This document shows, one piece after another, positions 1-7,225 of a DNA stretch of 12,180 nt. Each line of letters begins with the position of its first letter. The stretch's first letter is position 1. The stretch lies in the NCBI RefSeq assembly GCF_020278625.1, contig NZ_JADAKK010000036.1:1-12180 (forward strand), in the 5' to 3' direction. This DNA comes from Wolbachia endosymbiont of Mansonella ozzardi (GTDB taxonomy: Bacteria > Pseudomonadota > Alphaproteobacteria > Rickettsiales > Anaplasmataceae). The position numbers were made by a program, and so were the translations under genes. The notes below the pieces were generated by a model, which had not been told where the DNA came from, ran no database searches, and was given only the letters and a program-made list of their open reading frames with translations.

Positions 1-6
1 ACAGTA

Positions 7-52
7 GATCCTAGTATCAACTGCTGGGATAACAAGAAAAGGCTACTTGGAT
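7..52 (+). repeat. Palindromic intergenic repeat, copy A (direct)
   Basis: This block aligns along its whole length with the block at 225-272: a GATCC start, a central degenerate palindrome, then an ACAAGAAA run and a CTACTTGGAT tail. The palindrome (CTAGTATCAACTGCTGGG) is more decayed than in the other copies. It resembles the short palindromic elements scattered through Wolbachia and Rickettsia intergenic DNA; that family assignment is from memory. Confidence 0.6.
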
Positions 53-63
53 TTATCCATAGA

Positions 64-83
64 CTTGTCATTCCAGCGCGTGA
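64..83 (-). repeat. Palindromic repeat, half copy (inverted)
   Basis: Read on the minus strand, this 20-base block matches the palindrome-plus-ACAAG part of copy B (235-254) at 16 of 20 positions by hand count. Only half of the element is recognisable; the DNA to its right (84-119) has no match I can see. Confidence 0.5.
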
Positions 84-119
84 AGCATAGCTGCACGAAC
101 ATTGTCCTACTAGGAGGGT

Positions 120-150
120 ATCATGCCAGTGCTTGATACTGGCATCCAGG
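120..150 (-). repeat. Palindromic repeat, inverted copy with 8-bp stem
   Basis: ATGCCAGT at 123-130 and ACTGGCAT at 138-145 form a perfect 8-bp stem around a 7-base loop. Read on the minus strand, the block matches the palindromic core of the copies at 7-52 and 225-272. It is the best-preserved hairpin of the set. No T-run follows on either strand, so it does not look like an intrinsic terminator. Confidence 0.65.
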
Positions 151-224
151 AATTTTATTAAGTAGGTGAGTATAAAAGTAGCTGTTTTATGTTAAAATAC
201 AACATTAATTATTATGGAGAATTG

Positions 225-272
225 GATCCAGGTGTCGAGCACTGGCATGACAAGAAATTGGTCTACTTGGAT
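225..272 (+). repeat. Palindromic intergenic repeat, copy B (direct)
   Basis: This is the fullest copy. GATCCAGG is followed by a bulged hairpin (CCA-G-GTG / CAC-TGG around TCGAG), then GCATGACAAGAAA and a CTACTTGGAT tail. It is in the same orientation as the copy at 7-52 and opposite to the one at 120-150. Confidence 0.65.
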
Positions 273-296
273 AATAAGAAAAGGAGCTACTTGAAT
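269..296 (+). repeat. Tail-only copy of the palindromic repeat
   Basis: GGATAATAAGAAAAGG followed by AGCTACTTGAAT repeats the tail of the elements at 27-52 and 244-272 in direct orientation, and shares its first four bases with the end of copy B. It suggests local tandem duplication of the tail without the palindrome. From 297 to 419 I see only weak stems (TTCGAG/CTCGAA at 304-309/321-326) and no gene. Confidence 0.5.
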
Positions 297-419
297 TACG
301 CCCTTCGAGTGAGAGTTGCTCTCGAACTACAATGTTCCTACGGTTGCAGGATAGCGTTGTAATGTAGGAAGTTAGTATAGCTTAGCCATAAGGTGACAGA
401 ATTTTAAGAAAGCCCTATT

Positions 420-2489
420 ATGGATGAACAATTTTACACATGTATGAGACTCAACGAACAACCAGATGTGCTGGCCTTTCTAAATGGCAAACTGGAGAAT
501 ATACCTAGGTTTCATTCCACAATATTGCCTAAACTTTGTGGCGGAGATAGAGTAATGGACCTGCTGTTTTACAGGCCACACAGTTATATAGATAGGAGTA
601 AATCGCTACTTGATGCTCAAGTTGGAGAACTTACGACTTTCATGGCAAAAGTTCGTGAACATCAGCCACCAGCTTTTAGGGGTAGGCCATATAAAATAGC
701 CGTTGAAGGCGAAAGTCAGTACATATTCATAGTCTTTTTTAATTACTCAGTTAAATATTTATATAAATCATTTCCAATTGGAGCCCATGTAGTCATCAGT
801 GGTAAACTTGATAAATTTGCTGGATATTTGCAAATTACTCACCCAGACTACGTATCGCTTAACGTCGACCAACTTGAAGAGATAGCTAGCATAGAGCCGG
901 GTTACCAATTATGTCGCGGCATTACTAACAAGAGCATTAAAAACATAATAAATTCTAATCTAAAAGAATTGCCTGATTTACCAGAGTGGATAGATGGTAC
1001 ATTAATCGAGCAAAAAAAATGGCTAAGTTGGAGAAAAAGCATTATAAAGCTGCACAGGCCAAGGTCATTGGCAGAAGCGGAAATTTCTCGGAAAAGGCTT
1101 GCCTATGATGAATTATTTGCGTATCAACTAGCACTAAAACTTGCAAGAGAAAATCGCGTAAGAAAAGGGAGAAGAGAATTTACAATATCTAATAAATATA
1201 AAGAACAAGTTTTAAATGGCTTGTCGTTCCAATTAACAAACGATCAAATTCGTGCAATAGATGAAATTTCAGAGAGACAAAAATCCAAATACCGCATGGT
1301 AAGCTTGCTGCAAGGTGATGTTGGTAGTGGCAAGACCGTGGTTGCACTTTTTGCGATGTTGAGTGTGGTGGAAAACAACATGCAGGCAGCTCTAATGGCA
1401 CCAACTACTATCTTAGCAGAGCAACATTATAATTGGATCGAAGAGGCTTTATCTTACACCGATATAAAAGTTGTTCTGCTTACTGGTAAAACTACACGCA
1501 AAGAAAGAAAGACTATCATGAACGAACTTGCAAGTGGTACTTTAAATATAGTGATTGGTACTCATGCACTGTTTCAAGCTAACGTTACATTTAAAAATTT
1601 AGGGCTTGTAGTCGTAGACGAGCAACAGCGGTTTGGGGTGATGCAGAGAAATCGTTTGGTAGGAAAGGGAGAAAATACTGACATACTTTTCGTTACTGCC
1701 ACTCCTATCCCAAGGACTTTGCAGCAAGCCATGTATGGCGATGTTGAATGCTCCGTTTTAAGGGAAAAACTAAAATCTAGGTTGCCAATAAAGACTGTCA
1801 TTGTGAACATTAAAAAAGTACCAGATATTGTTGAAAAACTTAAGGGTGCTATAAACAGGGGTGAAAAAGCGTATTGGATTTGCCCATATATAGAAGAAAA
1901 CGAAGAACTAAATGTTGCTGCAGTAGAGATGCGCTTTCAGGAATTGCAAAAGACATTTTTTGATAAAGTTGGAATAATACACGGAAAACTAGCTCAAGAT
2001 CAGAAAGATCAAGTTATGTTTTCTTTCAAAAGAAATGAATTTTCCCTCCTAGTTGCAACAACTGTGATAGAAGTTGGTATAGATGTACCAGATGCAACCA
2101 TTATGATTATAGAAAATGCAGAGCAATTTGGATTATCACAATTGCATCAGTTAAGAGGCAGAGTAGGACGAGGAAGTAAGCCATCTTTTTGCGTATTATT
2201 ATACGATAATCTAAGCAAAAGCTCATTCTCAAAGTTAAAAATCATGTGTGAGTCACAAGATGGGTTTCACATTGCTGAAAAAGATATGATGCTAAGAGGT
2301 AGTGGAGATATATTGGGCATAAAACAATCAGGATACATGGAGTTTAAATTTGCTGACTTATACAAAGATAGAGAGCTGCTCAACCTTGCATACAATAATG
2401 CGAAAAGTGCAATTGCTGAGAGTAAATCTTTTGAACTACTACTTGACATATTCGAGTATAGAAGTAGATTGCATTTTTCAAAATTTTAG
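420..2489 (+). CDS. recG: ATP-dependent DNA helicase RecG
   Basis: RecG is a superfamily 2 helicase that regresses stalled replication forks and branch-migrates Holliday junctions in the cytoplasm. At 689 aa the protein is close to the usual length (about 690). An N-terminal wedge/OB region fills roughly residues 30-150 (YRPHSYIDR at 51-59). The helicase core has Walker A GDVGSGKT at 299-306, the Walker B-type box DEQQ at 400-403, TATPIPRT at 426-433 and motif VI QLRGRVGR at 577-584. The C-terminal RecG hairpin region (DGFHIAEKD...LRGSGD...KQSG) is at 614-638. The usual Walker B-type box in RecG is DEQH, so the final Gln is a mild deviation. The ATG at 420 is used; the in-frame ATG at 444 is an alternative, and no clear Shine-Dalgarno decides between them. 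The gene stands alone between long spacers, with no break. Confidence 0.97.
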   Translation: MDEQFYTCMRLNEQPDVLAFLNGKLENIPRFHSTILPKLCGGDRVMDLLFYRPHSYIDRSKSLLDAQVGELTTFMAKVREHQPPAFRGRPYKIAVEGESQYIFIVFFNYSVKYLYKSFPIGAHVVISGKLDKFAGYLQITHPDYVSLNVDQLEEIASIEPGYQLCRGITNKSIKNIINSNLKELPDLPEWIDGTLIEQKKWLSWRKSIIKLHRPRSLAEAEISRKRLAYDELFAYQLALKLARENRVRKGRREFTISNKYKEQVLNGLSFQLTNDQIRAIDEISERQKSKYRMVSLLQGDVGSGKTVVALFAMLSVVENNMQAALMAPTTILAEQHYNWIEEALSYTDIKVVLLTGKTTRKERKTIMNELASGTLNIVIGTHALFQANVTFKNLGLVVVDEQQRFGVMQRNRLVGKGENTDILFVTATPIPRTLQQAMYGDVECSVLREKLKSRLPIKTVIVNIKKVPDIVEKLKGAINRGEKAYWICPYIEENEELNVAAVEMRFQELQKTFFDKVGIIHGKLAQDQKDQVMFSFKRNEFSLLVATTVIEVGIDVPDATIMIIENAEQFGLSQLHQLRGRVGRGSKPSFCVLLYDNLSKSSFSKLKIMCESQDGFHIAEKDMMLRGSGDILGIKQSGYMEFKFADLYKDRELLNLAYNNAKSAIAESKSFELLLDIFEYRSRLHFSKF

Positions 2490-2517
2490 TGAACTTCTTA
2501 GATATATGTTTCCAGAG

Positions 2518-2558
2518 TGTGATGGTATAGTAAAGCATGAGAAAAAAATACCATCACA
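2518..2558. repeat. 11-bp inverted repeat downstream of recG
   Basis: TGTGATGGTAT at 2518-2528 and ATACCATCACA at 2548-2558 are perfect complements around a 19-base loop, starting 28 bases after the recG stop. It could slow or terminate recG transcription or protect the 3' end of the message, but no T-tract follows on either strand, so I do not call it an intrinsic terminator. Confidence 0.6.
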
Positions 2559-2591
2559 GTAGGGATTATGGAACTGTAAATCTAAGACTTT

Positions 2592-2708
2592 AAAAAACGC
2601 CAATACTGAAAATAGACAATGGCTAGGGTTTCTTTTTGCCTTTTTTAGATTAGTAAATTTCTTAACGCTTACAGCAAAAGCAATTTAAGAGTACACAAAA
2701 AACGCCAA
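2592..2708. repeat. Pair of 12-base direct repeats in the recG-nuoE spacer
   Basis: AAAAAACGCCAA occurs at 2592-2603 and again at 2697-2708, 105 bases apart. The DNA between them is T-rich (a TTTCTTTTTGCCTTTTTT stretch near 2630-2646). The spacer (2490-2781) holds no gene I can support. The repeat could be chance in such AT-rich sequence or the remains of a small duplication. Confidence 0.4.
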
Positions 2709-2739
2709 AAATAATTGCCTTTTCATGTGAGAGGTCTAA

Positions 2740-2767
2740 TTGCAATTGTTGATTCTTTAAGTATAAT
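2740..2767 (+). promoter_or_regulatory. Predicted sigma70 promoter for nuoE-tgt
   Basis: A -35-like TTGCAA (2740-2745) and a perfect -10 TATAAT (2762-2767) are separated by 16 bases. Transcription would start near 2774, leaving a leader of only about 8 bases before the first nuoE ATG at 2782, or about 20 before the in-frame ATG at 2794. Confidence 0.6.
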
Positions 2768-2781
2768 CTGTTGAGATTTAC

Positions 2782-3294
2782 ATGAACCTGCAGATGAAAG
2801 AAAAAGAAGAGCAGTTTAGTTTTACATCGGAAAACCTCAAGAAAGCAAAGAAGTTTATAGAGATGTACCCAAAAGGCAAAGAAGGTAGTGCTGTTATGCC
2901 TTTACTATATCTGGTTCAAGAACAATGTGGATGGGTTCCTGAGTCTGCCATGCGCTACGTTGCTGATATGCTACATATTCCACATATTTGCGTATACGAA
3001 GTGGCAAGTTTTTACACCATGTATAATTTAAAACCAATGGGTAAATATCTGATACAAGTTTGTAGGACAACCCCTTGCTGGTTATGCAGTAGCGAAGAAG
3101 TTTTAAATACCTTTAAAAAGAGGCTTGGGGTCAATATAGGTGAAACTACCAAAGATGATCTGTTTACTTTAAAAGAAGTTGAATGTCTTGGTGCATGCGT
3201 TAATGCTCCTGTTGTGCAAATCAATGACAATTTTTATGAGAATCTTACTCCTAAAAAAGTGGAAAATATCATAGCAGAGCTTTCAAGCAAATAG
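2782..3294 (+). CDS. nuoE: NADH-quinone oxidoreductase subunit E (complex I 24 kDa, 2Fe-2S)
   Basis: This is the 24-kDa-type subunit of the NADH-oxidising arm of respiratory complex I, on the cytoplasmic side of the inner membrane. The 170-residue protein has the helical N-terminal half typical of the family (GWVPESAMRYVAD near 50-62, EVASFYTMYN at 73-82). A thioredoxin-like half follows with four cysteine ligands for the N1a-type 2Fe-2S cluster: C94 and C99 (CRTTPC), C135 and C139 (CLGAC). All four are present and the length is normal. The ATG at 2782 opens the frame; the ATG at 2794 (MKEKEE) is an equally plausible start given the short predicted leader, and no strong Shine-Dalgarno is visible. 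The stop codon directly abuts the tgt start, so the two are probably co-transcribed. No other nuo gene is in the window, which fits the dispersed complex I genes of Rickettsiales. Confidence 0.96.
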   Translation: MNLQMKEKEEQFSFTSENLKKAKKFIEMYPKGKEGSAVMPLLYLVQEQCGWVPESAMRYVADMLHIPHICVYEVASFYTMYNLKPMGKYLIQVCRTTPCWLCSSEEVLNTFKKRLGVNIGETTKDDLFTLKEVECLGACVNAPVVQINDNFYENLTPKKVENIIAELSSK

Positions 3295-4488
3295 ATGAAA
3301 GAAGAGTTCTCATTTAGGATAACCAAGCAATCAGGTTCTGCAAGAGTTGGCACAATTAAAACTCCAAATGGAAACATAGAAACACCAGCATTTATGTTTT
3401 GTGCAACCAAAGCTGCAATTAAGGCTGCAGATATTGAGAGAATCGGTGAAGCTGGTACTCAGATAATACTTTCCAACACCTATCACCTAATGCTCCAACC
3501 GGGAGAGGATACTGTGGCAAAACTTGGTGGTTTGCGCAAGATGATGGGATGGAATGGACCGATGCTAACTGATTCTGGTGGATACCAGATATTTAGCCTG
3601 GGGCACGGATCAGTTTCAGAAGAAATAAAGGGAGTAAGAAAGAAACAAAAAACCCTGATCAAAATTAATGAGGATGGGGCAATTTTTCGCTCTTATATCA
3701 ATGGTGAGACTTATTGTTTAACTCCTGAAAAATCTATACAAGTTCAACAAAAATTAGGGGCGGATTTAATCTTAGTTTTAGATGAATGCACACCATTTCA
3801 CGTCAGCAAAGAATATACACAAAGATCAATGCTCATGAGCCATAGATGGGCTGAACGTTCTTTAAATGAACTTGAAAAAAGTAATGATGGCAAACAAGCA
3901 CTGTATGGAATCAACCAAGGTGGAGTGTATCAAGATCTGCGCAGAGAAAGCTGTGATTTTATGAATGATTTACCATTTTTCGGTCAAGCAATAGGTGGAT
4001 CACTTGGTCAGAGTAAGAAACAGATGTATGATGTAGTTTCTTTTACTATGAAGCACTTAAAAAAAGATAGGCCTACTCATTTGCTTGGTATTGGTGGAAT
4101 TGTGGATATCTTTCGCGCAGTAGAGTTTGGGATTGACACGTTTGACTGTGTGCATCCAACTCGCCTGGCAAGACATGGTGGTGCACTTGTTAAAGTGAAA
4201 AATAGGAATTCTATTGCTTCAAAGTGCAAGGAGCATGTTAATTTGCGAAATCAACAATTTGAACTAGAAAATAGTCCAATTGAAAGTGATTGTTTGTGTT
4301 TTACCTGCAGGAAACATTCGAAAGCTTATATACACCATTTATTGAAAGCTAAAGAACTGCTAGCTTACACCCTCATTACCATTCATAATATTTTCTTCAT
4401 GAATAAGCTTATGGAATCAATAAGACAGGCAATATTAGATGATAGGTTAGATCAGGAAAAGAGTAACTGGGTTAGTGAAATGCCGTAG
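3295..4488 (+). CDS. tgt: tRNA-guanine transglycosylase
   Basis: Tgt exchanges the wobble guanine of Asp, Asn, His and Tyr tRNAs for a 7-deazaguanine (preQ1 in most bacteria, queuine in eukaryotes and some intracellular bacteria). The 397-residue protein carries the family landmarks. LTDSGGYQIFSL (91-102) has the Asp93 equivalent to the general acid/base. DECTPF (163-168) lies in the base-binding pocket, and GINQGG is at 205-210. FDCVHPTR (283-290) contains Asp284, the expected nucleophile. The zinc site is C333, C335, C338 and H364. The substrate loop usually written GGLAVGE reads GGSLGQS around 234-240. That replaces the Glu which, in the Zymomonas enzyme, helps recognise the aminomethyl group of preQ1, so the substrate may differ. 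The ATG follows the nuoE stop with no gap and in the same frame, which suggests translational coupling. Confidence 0.96.
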   Translation: MKEEFSFRITKQSGSARVGTIKTPNGNIETPAFMFCATKAAIKAADIERIGEAGTQIILSNTYHLMLQPGEDTVAKLGGLRKMMGWNGPMLTDSGGYQIFSLGHGSVSEEIKGVRKKQKTLIKINEDGAIFRSYINGETYCLTPEKSIQVQQKLGADLILVLDECTPFHVSKEYTQRSMLMSHRWAERSLNELEKSNDGKQALYGINQGGVYQDLRRESCDFMNDLPFFGQAIGGSLGQSKKQMYDVVSFTMKHLKKDRPTHLLGIGGIVDIFRAVEFGIDTFDCVHPTRLARHGGALVKVKNRNSIASKCKEHVNLRNQQFELENSPIESDCLCFTCRKHSKAYIHHLLKAKELLAYTLITIHNIFFMNKLMESIRQAILDDRLDQEKSNWVSEMP

Positions 4489-4563
4489 CCTTTACATCTG
4501 AGTCTTGCGTTTAAGTGGTATAACAATAAGTGATCAACTAATGAGAACAAAGGCGCCTGGTTG

Positions 4564-5459
4564 TTAAGCTATTTCTTCCTGGAATTGTACAATTTCAGCT
4601 TTAGGAAGACCAGTAGATTCAGTTACTAAATCAACAGATACACCAACTTTAAGTAGGTTTTTGGCCTCTTTCTTCACCGATCTGGATGCCGCATTCTTGG
4701 CTGGTTTGGATACCTTTCTCTTCAACAAGATCAAATCTATATGCATGGTGGCCTCTTCTTTCCGCAGACCCACTACTCTTTGCTTCATATGTTAATAACT
4801 CTCTCTCATTCCAACGAAACTTGTCTAACTCACCGTATACTAGCTTTATTATTGGTGATTTTTCTACTATATTCCTTAAGTCTTCATCTGTAGTATCCTC
4901 TGCATACTTGAAAAAGAAACACCACCTTTCTACTATGCTTTCTAGCTGTTCTACTTTATTTTTTGAGAATTTAGGCAGCTCAATAAAAACGAATTGAAAA
5001 TCTTTTAAGTAATGTCCGTTGGTTTTTATATCTCGTATATTGTGAGTGGAAATATACTCAACCTATGGAGTAAATAGAGTACTATTGGAAATAGCAATAA
5101 AGAAAACTTTCTTTGAGTCTATATGTAATTGCCAGATTTATCTAATTGCCTTGAGTAAGCCTTAGCAGCGTAAAGTTGAGCGTGTTTTTCAAAGTCTTTA
5201 TCGCGAGCGAGTTGCATCTCTGCAATATACTGTTTCTGTGGGAATCCTTCCAAAGGATGTTAACAATGCTTTGCTTATCGGAGGCAATTTCAGGATCCAT
5301 AATAGTGCTAAGGAACTCAACTTCTTGTATAGTATCTATTCCGGTAAATCCTCAAATATCATTGAGACAGTGAATAAGGATATTTTTATTCTTTTTAGAG
5401 CCAAAGATTTTTTTGAAGATCAGGTCAGGCTTTGAATCGAGAAATTTTGATAAAGCCAT
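4564..5459 (-). pseudogene. Decayed Rpn-family recombination-promoting nuclease / PD-(D/E)XK transposase
   Basis: Reading the minus strand from the ATG at 5459 gives MALSKFLDSKPD, the typical start of the Wolbachia Rpn / PD-(D/E)XK nuclease transposases. Homology continues to a C-terminus (AKNLLKVGVSVDLV) ending at 4564, so nearly the full length (about 300 codons) is present. All three frames are needed to follow it. There is an in-frame TGA at 5352-5354 (codon 36) and an apparent 1-base loss near 5231, just before AEMQLARDKDFEK. One or two small insertions lie near 5110-5140, a TAG is at 5063-5065, and a last frame change falls near 4650 before AKNLL. The catalytic region (EMQLARDKD, in the position of the conserved E-x-Q) survives but in a different frame from the start. 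Short open frames inside it on either strand are fragments or shadows. The promoter upstream still looks good, so the fragment may be transcribed antisense to any tgt read-through. Confidence 0.88.
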
Positions 5460-5486
5460 TAGGAATGAACTTAAAAAGTATTAAAG

Positions 5487-5515
5487 ATTATGCACTATTT
5501 TGAAGAAATATTCAA
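5487..5515 (-). promoter_or_regulatory. Relict promoter of the Rpn-type pseudogene
   Basis: On the minus strand a -35-like TTGAAT (5515-5510) and a -10 CATAAT (5492-5487) are 17 bases apart, followed by a 28-base stretch to the ATG at 5459. The same arrangement, with TTGAAT and TACAAT also 17 apart, precedes the second copy at 12097-12125. Conservation of the spacing in two copies supports a real promoter. Confidence 0.6.
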
Positions 5516-5663
5516 CTTTTTATATTTGCTCTATTAAATCTTATTTTTTAAGCTTAAATGTGTTAAACAAAAAAACAGCATCTATGCACGGCCTTAGAAT
5601 AGAATCTCAGATCTTGAATGTTCTTTTGTTACCAAAAAAGTGGCAGTTTTTCTGTGACTTAAG

Positions 5664-5669
5664 TATAAT
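5664..5669 (+). promoter_or_regulatory. Possible -10 element upstream of the antiporter gene
   Basis: A perfect TATAAT inside TTAAGTATAAT lies 24 bases before the first ATG of the antiporter gene. The 10-base string TAAGTATAAT, minus the leading T, also occurs at the nuoE promoter. No convincing -35 is found 16-18 bases upstream, so in an AT-rich genome this is only suggestive. The rest of 5460-5692 holds the upstream part of the transposase relict and no supportable gene. Confidence 0.35.
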
Positions 5670-5692
5670 TTTAGCTTTACCTAAACAAAATA

Positions 5693-7225
5693 ATGAATTA
5701 TTTAATGTATTTAATGGAATGTATTTTAACACCTCTTTCCTTACCATTTTTTATTGCTGAAAGTTATTTATTAATTACTGCACTGATTCCGCTGCTTGGC
5801 ACAGTGGTTATCTTTTTTACTGGCAAATGGCCTAGATTAAACAACAGTATTACTATTGCCTCTTCTATACTTCTATTTACGTATACGTGTCTGTGCACTT
5901 TACATTGGGCATATGGTGATCATTCTCAATTTATCCTTATGGATTTTGGCAGTAACTTGCACATTAGTTTAAAGCTAGAGTCCACTGGAGTGGTATTTAG
6001 TTTATTAATATCATTTTTATGGATATTAACTAGCATATACGCAATATGTTATATGCAGAATAACTATCCTAATAGTAGTTACTCAAATTTCCTTTGTTTT
6101 CTTTTAATATCGGTCAGCTGTGCAATGTTTATTGCTTTTTCTGGCGACTTGCTTACTACATTTGTCTTTTATGAGCTCTTGACTATAAGTACTTACCCTC
6201 TTGTCACCTATAACACAACAAATGAATCAATGATAGCTGGGCGTTATTATTTTGGTGTGTTGTTTTTTTCTTCCTTAGTGCTATTTTTTCCAGTTCTCGG
6301 TTTCTTATACAGCAAATTTCATACTTTAGATTTTGTAAGCGGTGGAATATTTAAATTTGACACTTCGCTTGTTACTTTCATTGCAGTGTGTTTTGCTATG
6401 CTGATTTATGGAATAGGCAAAGCTGCATTAATGCCAATGCATTTTTGGTTACCAAAAGCAATGATTGCACCAACTCCTGTGAGCGCGCTGCTACATGCTG
6501 TTGCTGTTGTGAAATCCGGGGTTTTTATCATTATAAAAGTCATATTATACACTTTTGGCACCAATAATCTGCAACGCTTTGCACAACAAAGTTGGTTTGC
6601 TGGAGGATGGCTGCCTTATGCTGCAGGATTTACCATCATTGTTGCTTCACTGATTGCACTCAAGCAGAAGGAATTGAAAAAATTGCTCGCCTACTCTACC
6701 GTTTCCCAATTATCATATGTTACACTATTCGCTTCAATTTTTAGCGAACTTAGCATAAGAGTTGCAGTTTTTCAGTTAGTTTGTCATGCATTTGCAAAAA
6801 TTACTCTATTCTTTGTTGTAGGTAACATAATAACGAAAACAGGTGAGAAATATGTAGATAAAACTCACGGCATAGGACGAAGTATGCCAATCACTATGTC
6901 AGCATTTGCTATAGGTGCGTTATCTATGATCGGAGTGCCACCTGCTCCAACTTTCTGGGGTAAGTTTCTCATTTTGCAGGCTGTTTTTAGCTCTGGCAAT
7001 GTAGCACTCTCTGTATTTGTTACTCTTGTATTAATAGTAAGTACTATACTAAATGCTATGTACTTTTTGCCAATAATTTACAGTGCTTTTTTCTCAAAGC
7101 CTTCCAAGAATTTTTTCGTTAAAAAGACACCTATTTTTCTAATTTTACCACCAGTTATCACTGCGATATGTACTTTTGTTATTTTCTTCAGTTACCAAGT
7201 AATATTTAAAGTATCTTGCTTTTAA
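5693..7225 (+). CDS. MrpD/NuoM-family proton-conducting antiporter subunit
   Basis: This is a polytopic inner-membrane protein of the family shared by Mrp-type Na+/H+ antiporter subunit D and complex I subunits NuoL/M/N. Most of the 510 residues lie in roughly 14 hydrophobic segments. Charged residues of the proton path are present: E161 in FVFYELL, K243 in GIGKAALMPMHFWLP, H268 and K274 in LLHAVAVVKSG, H365 and K369, and K424 in PPAPTFWGKF. A Lys in the last of these positions favours MrpD over NuoM, which carries Glu there. No other Mrp subunit gene is in the window; Wolbachia-type genomes scatter such genes. The first ATG (5693) gives MNYLMYLMECILTP; ATGs at 5705 and 5714 are also possible, and MECILTPLSLPF from 5714 looks like a natural start. 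The 3' end overlaps the convergent gene by 4 bases. Confidence 0.88.
   Translation: MNYLMYLMECILTPLSLPFFIAESYLLITALIPLLGTVVIFFTGKWPRLNNSITIASSILLFTYTCLCTLHWAYGDHSQFILMDFGSNLHISLKLESTGVVFSLLISFLWILTSIYAICYMQNNYPNSSYSNFLCFLLISVSCAMFIAFSGDLLTTFVFYELLTISTYPLVTYNTTNESMIAGRYYFGVLFFSSLVLFFPVLGFLYSKFHTLDFVSGGIFKFDTSLVTFIAVCFAMLIYGIGKAALMPMHFWLPKAMIAPTPVSALLHAVAVVKSGVFIIIKVILYTFGTNNLQRFAQQSWFAGGWLPYAAGFTIIVASLIALKQKELKKLLAYSTVSQLSYVTLFASIFSELSIRVAVFQLVCHAFAKITLFFVVGNIITKTGEKYVDKTHGIGRSMPITMSAFAIGALSMIGVPPAPTFWGKFLILQAVFSSGNVALSVFVTLVLIVSTILNAMYFLPIIYSAFFSKPSKNFFVKKTPIFLILPPVITAICTFVIFFSYQVIFKVSCF

Noticed and set aside
1..299. CRISPR array
   Set aside because: The repeats are palindromic, in both orientations and irregularly spaced, with no constant-length spacers and no cas genes nearby.
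304..370. Possible tRNA- or structured-RNA-like stems upstream of recG
   Set aside because: Only 6-7 bp stems (304-309/321-326 and 335-341/364-370) with no T-loop consensus or cloverleaf; not enough for an RNA gene.
2350..2562. 70-codon plus-strand frame across the recG 3' end
   Set aside because: It mostly lies in another frame of recG, whose own C-terminus (LLLDIFEYRSRL) fits the family, so there is no sign of a frameshifted recG tail.
4564..4788. A 74-residue minus-strand protein as an independent small gene
   Set aside because: Its C-terminal half is the tail of the Rpn family and its N-terminal half is out-of-frame reading of the same relict, so it is part of the pseudogene.
5176..5435. 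Two 65-codon plus-strand frames
   Set aside because: They are antisense shadows of the minus-strand Rpn-type pseudogene, whose protein is recognisable on the other strand.
5500..5760. 86-codon plus-strand frame before the antiporter gene
   Set aside because: It overlaps the promoter block of the transposase relict and the true antiporter start in another frame, and its composition looks like translated AT-rich noise.
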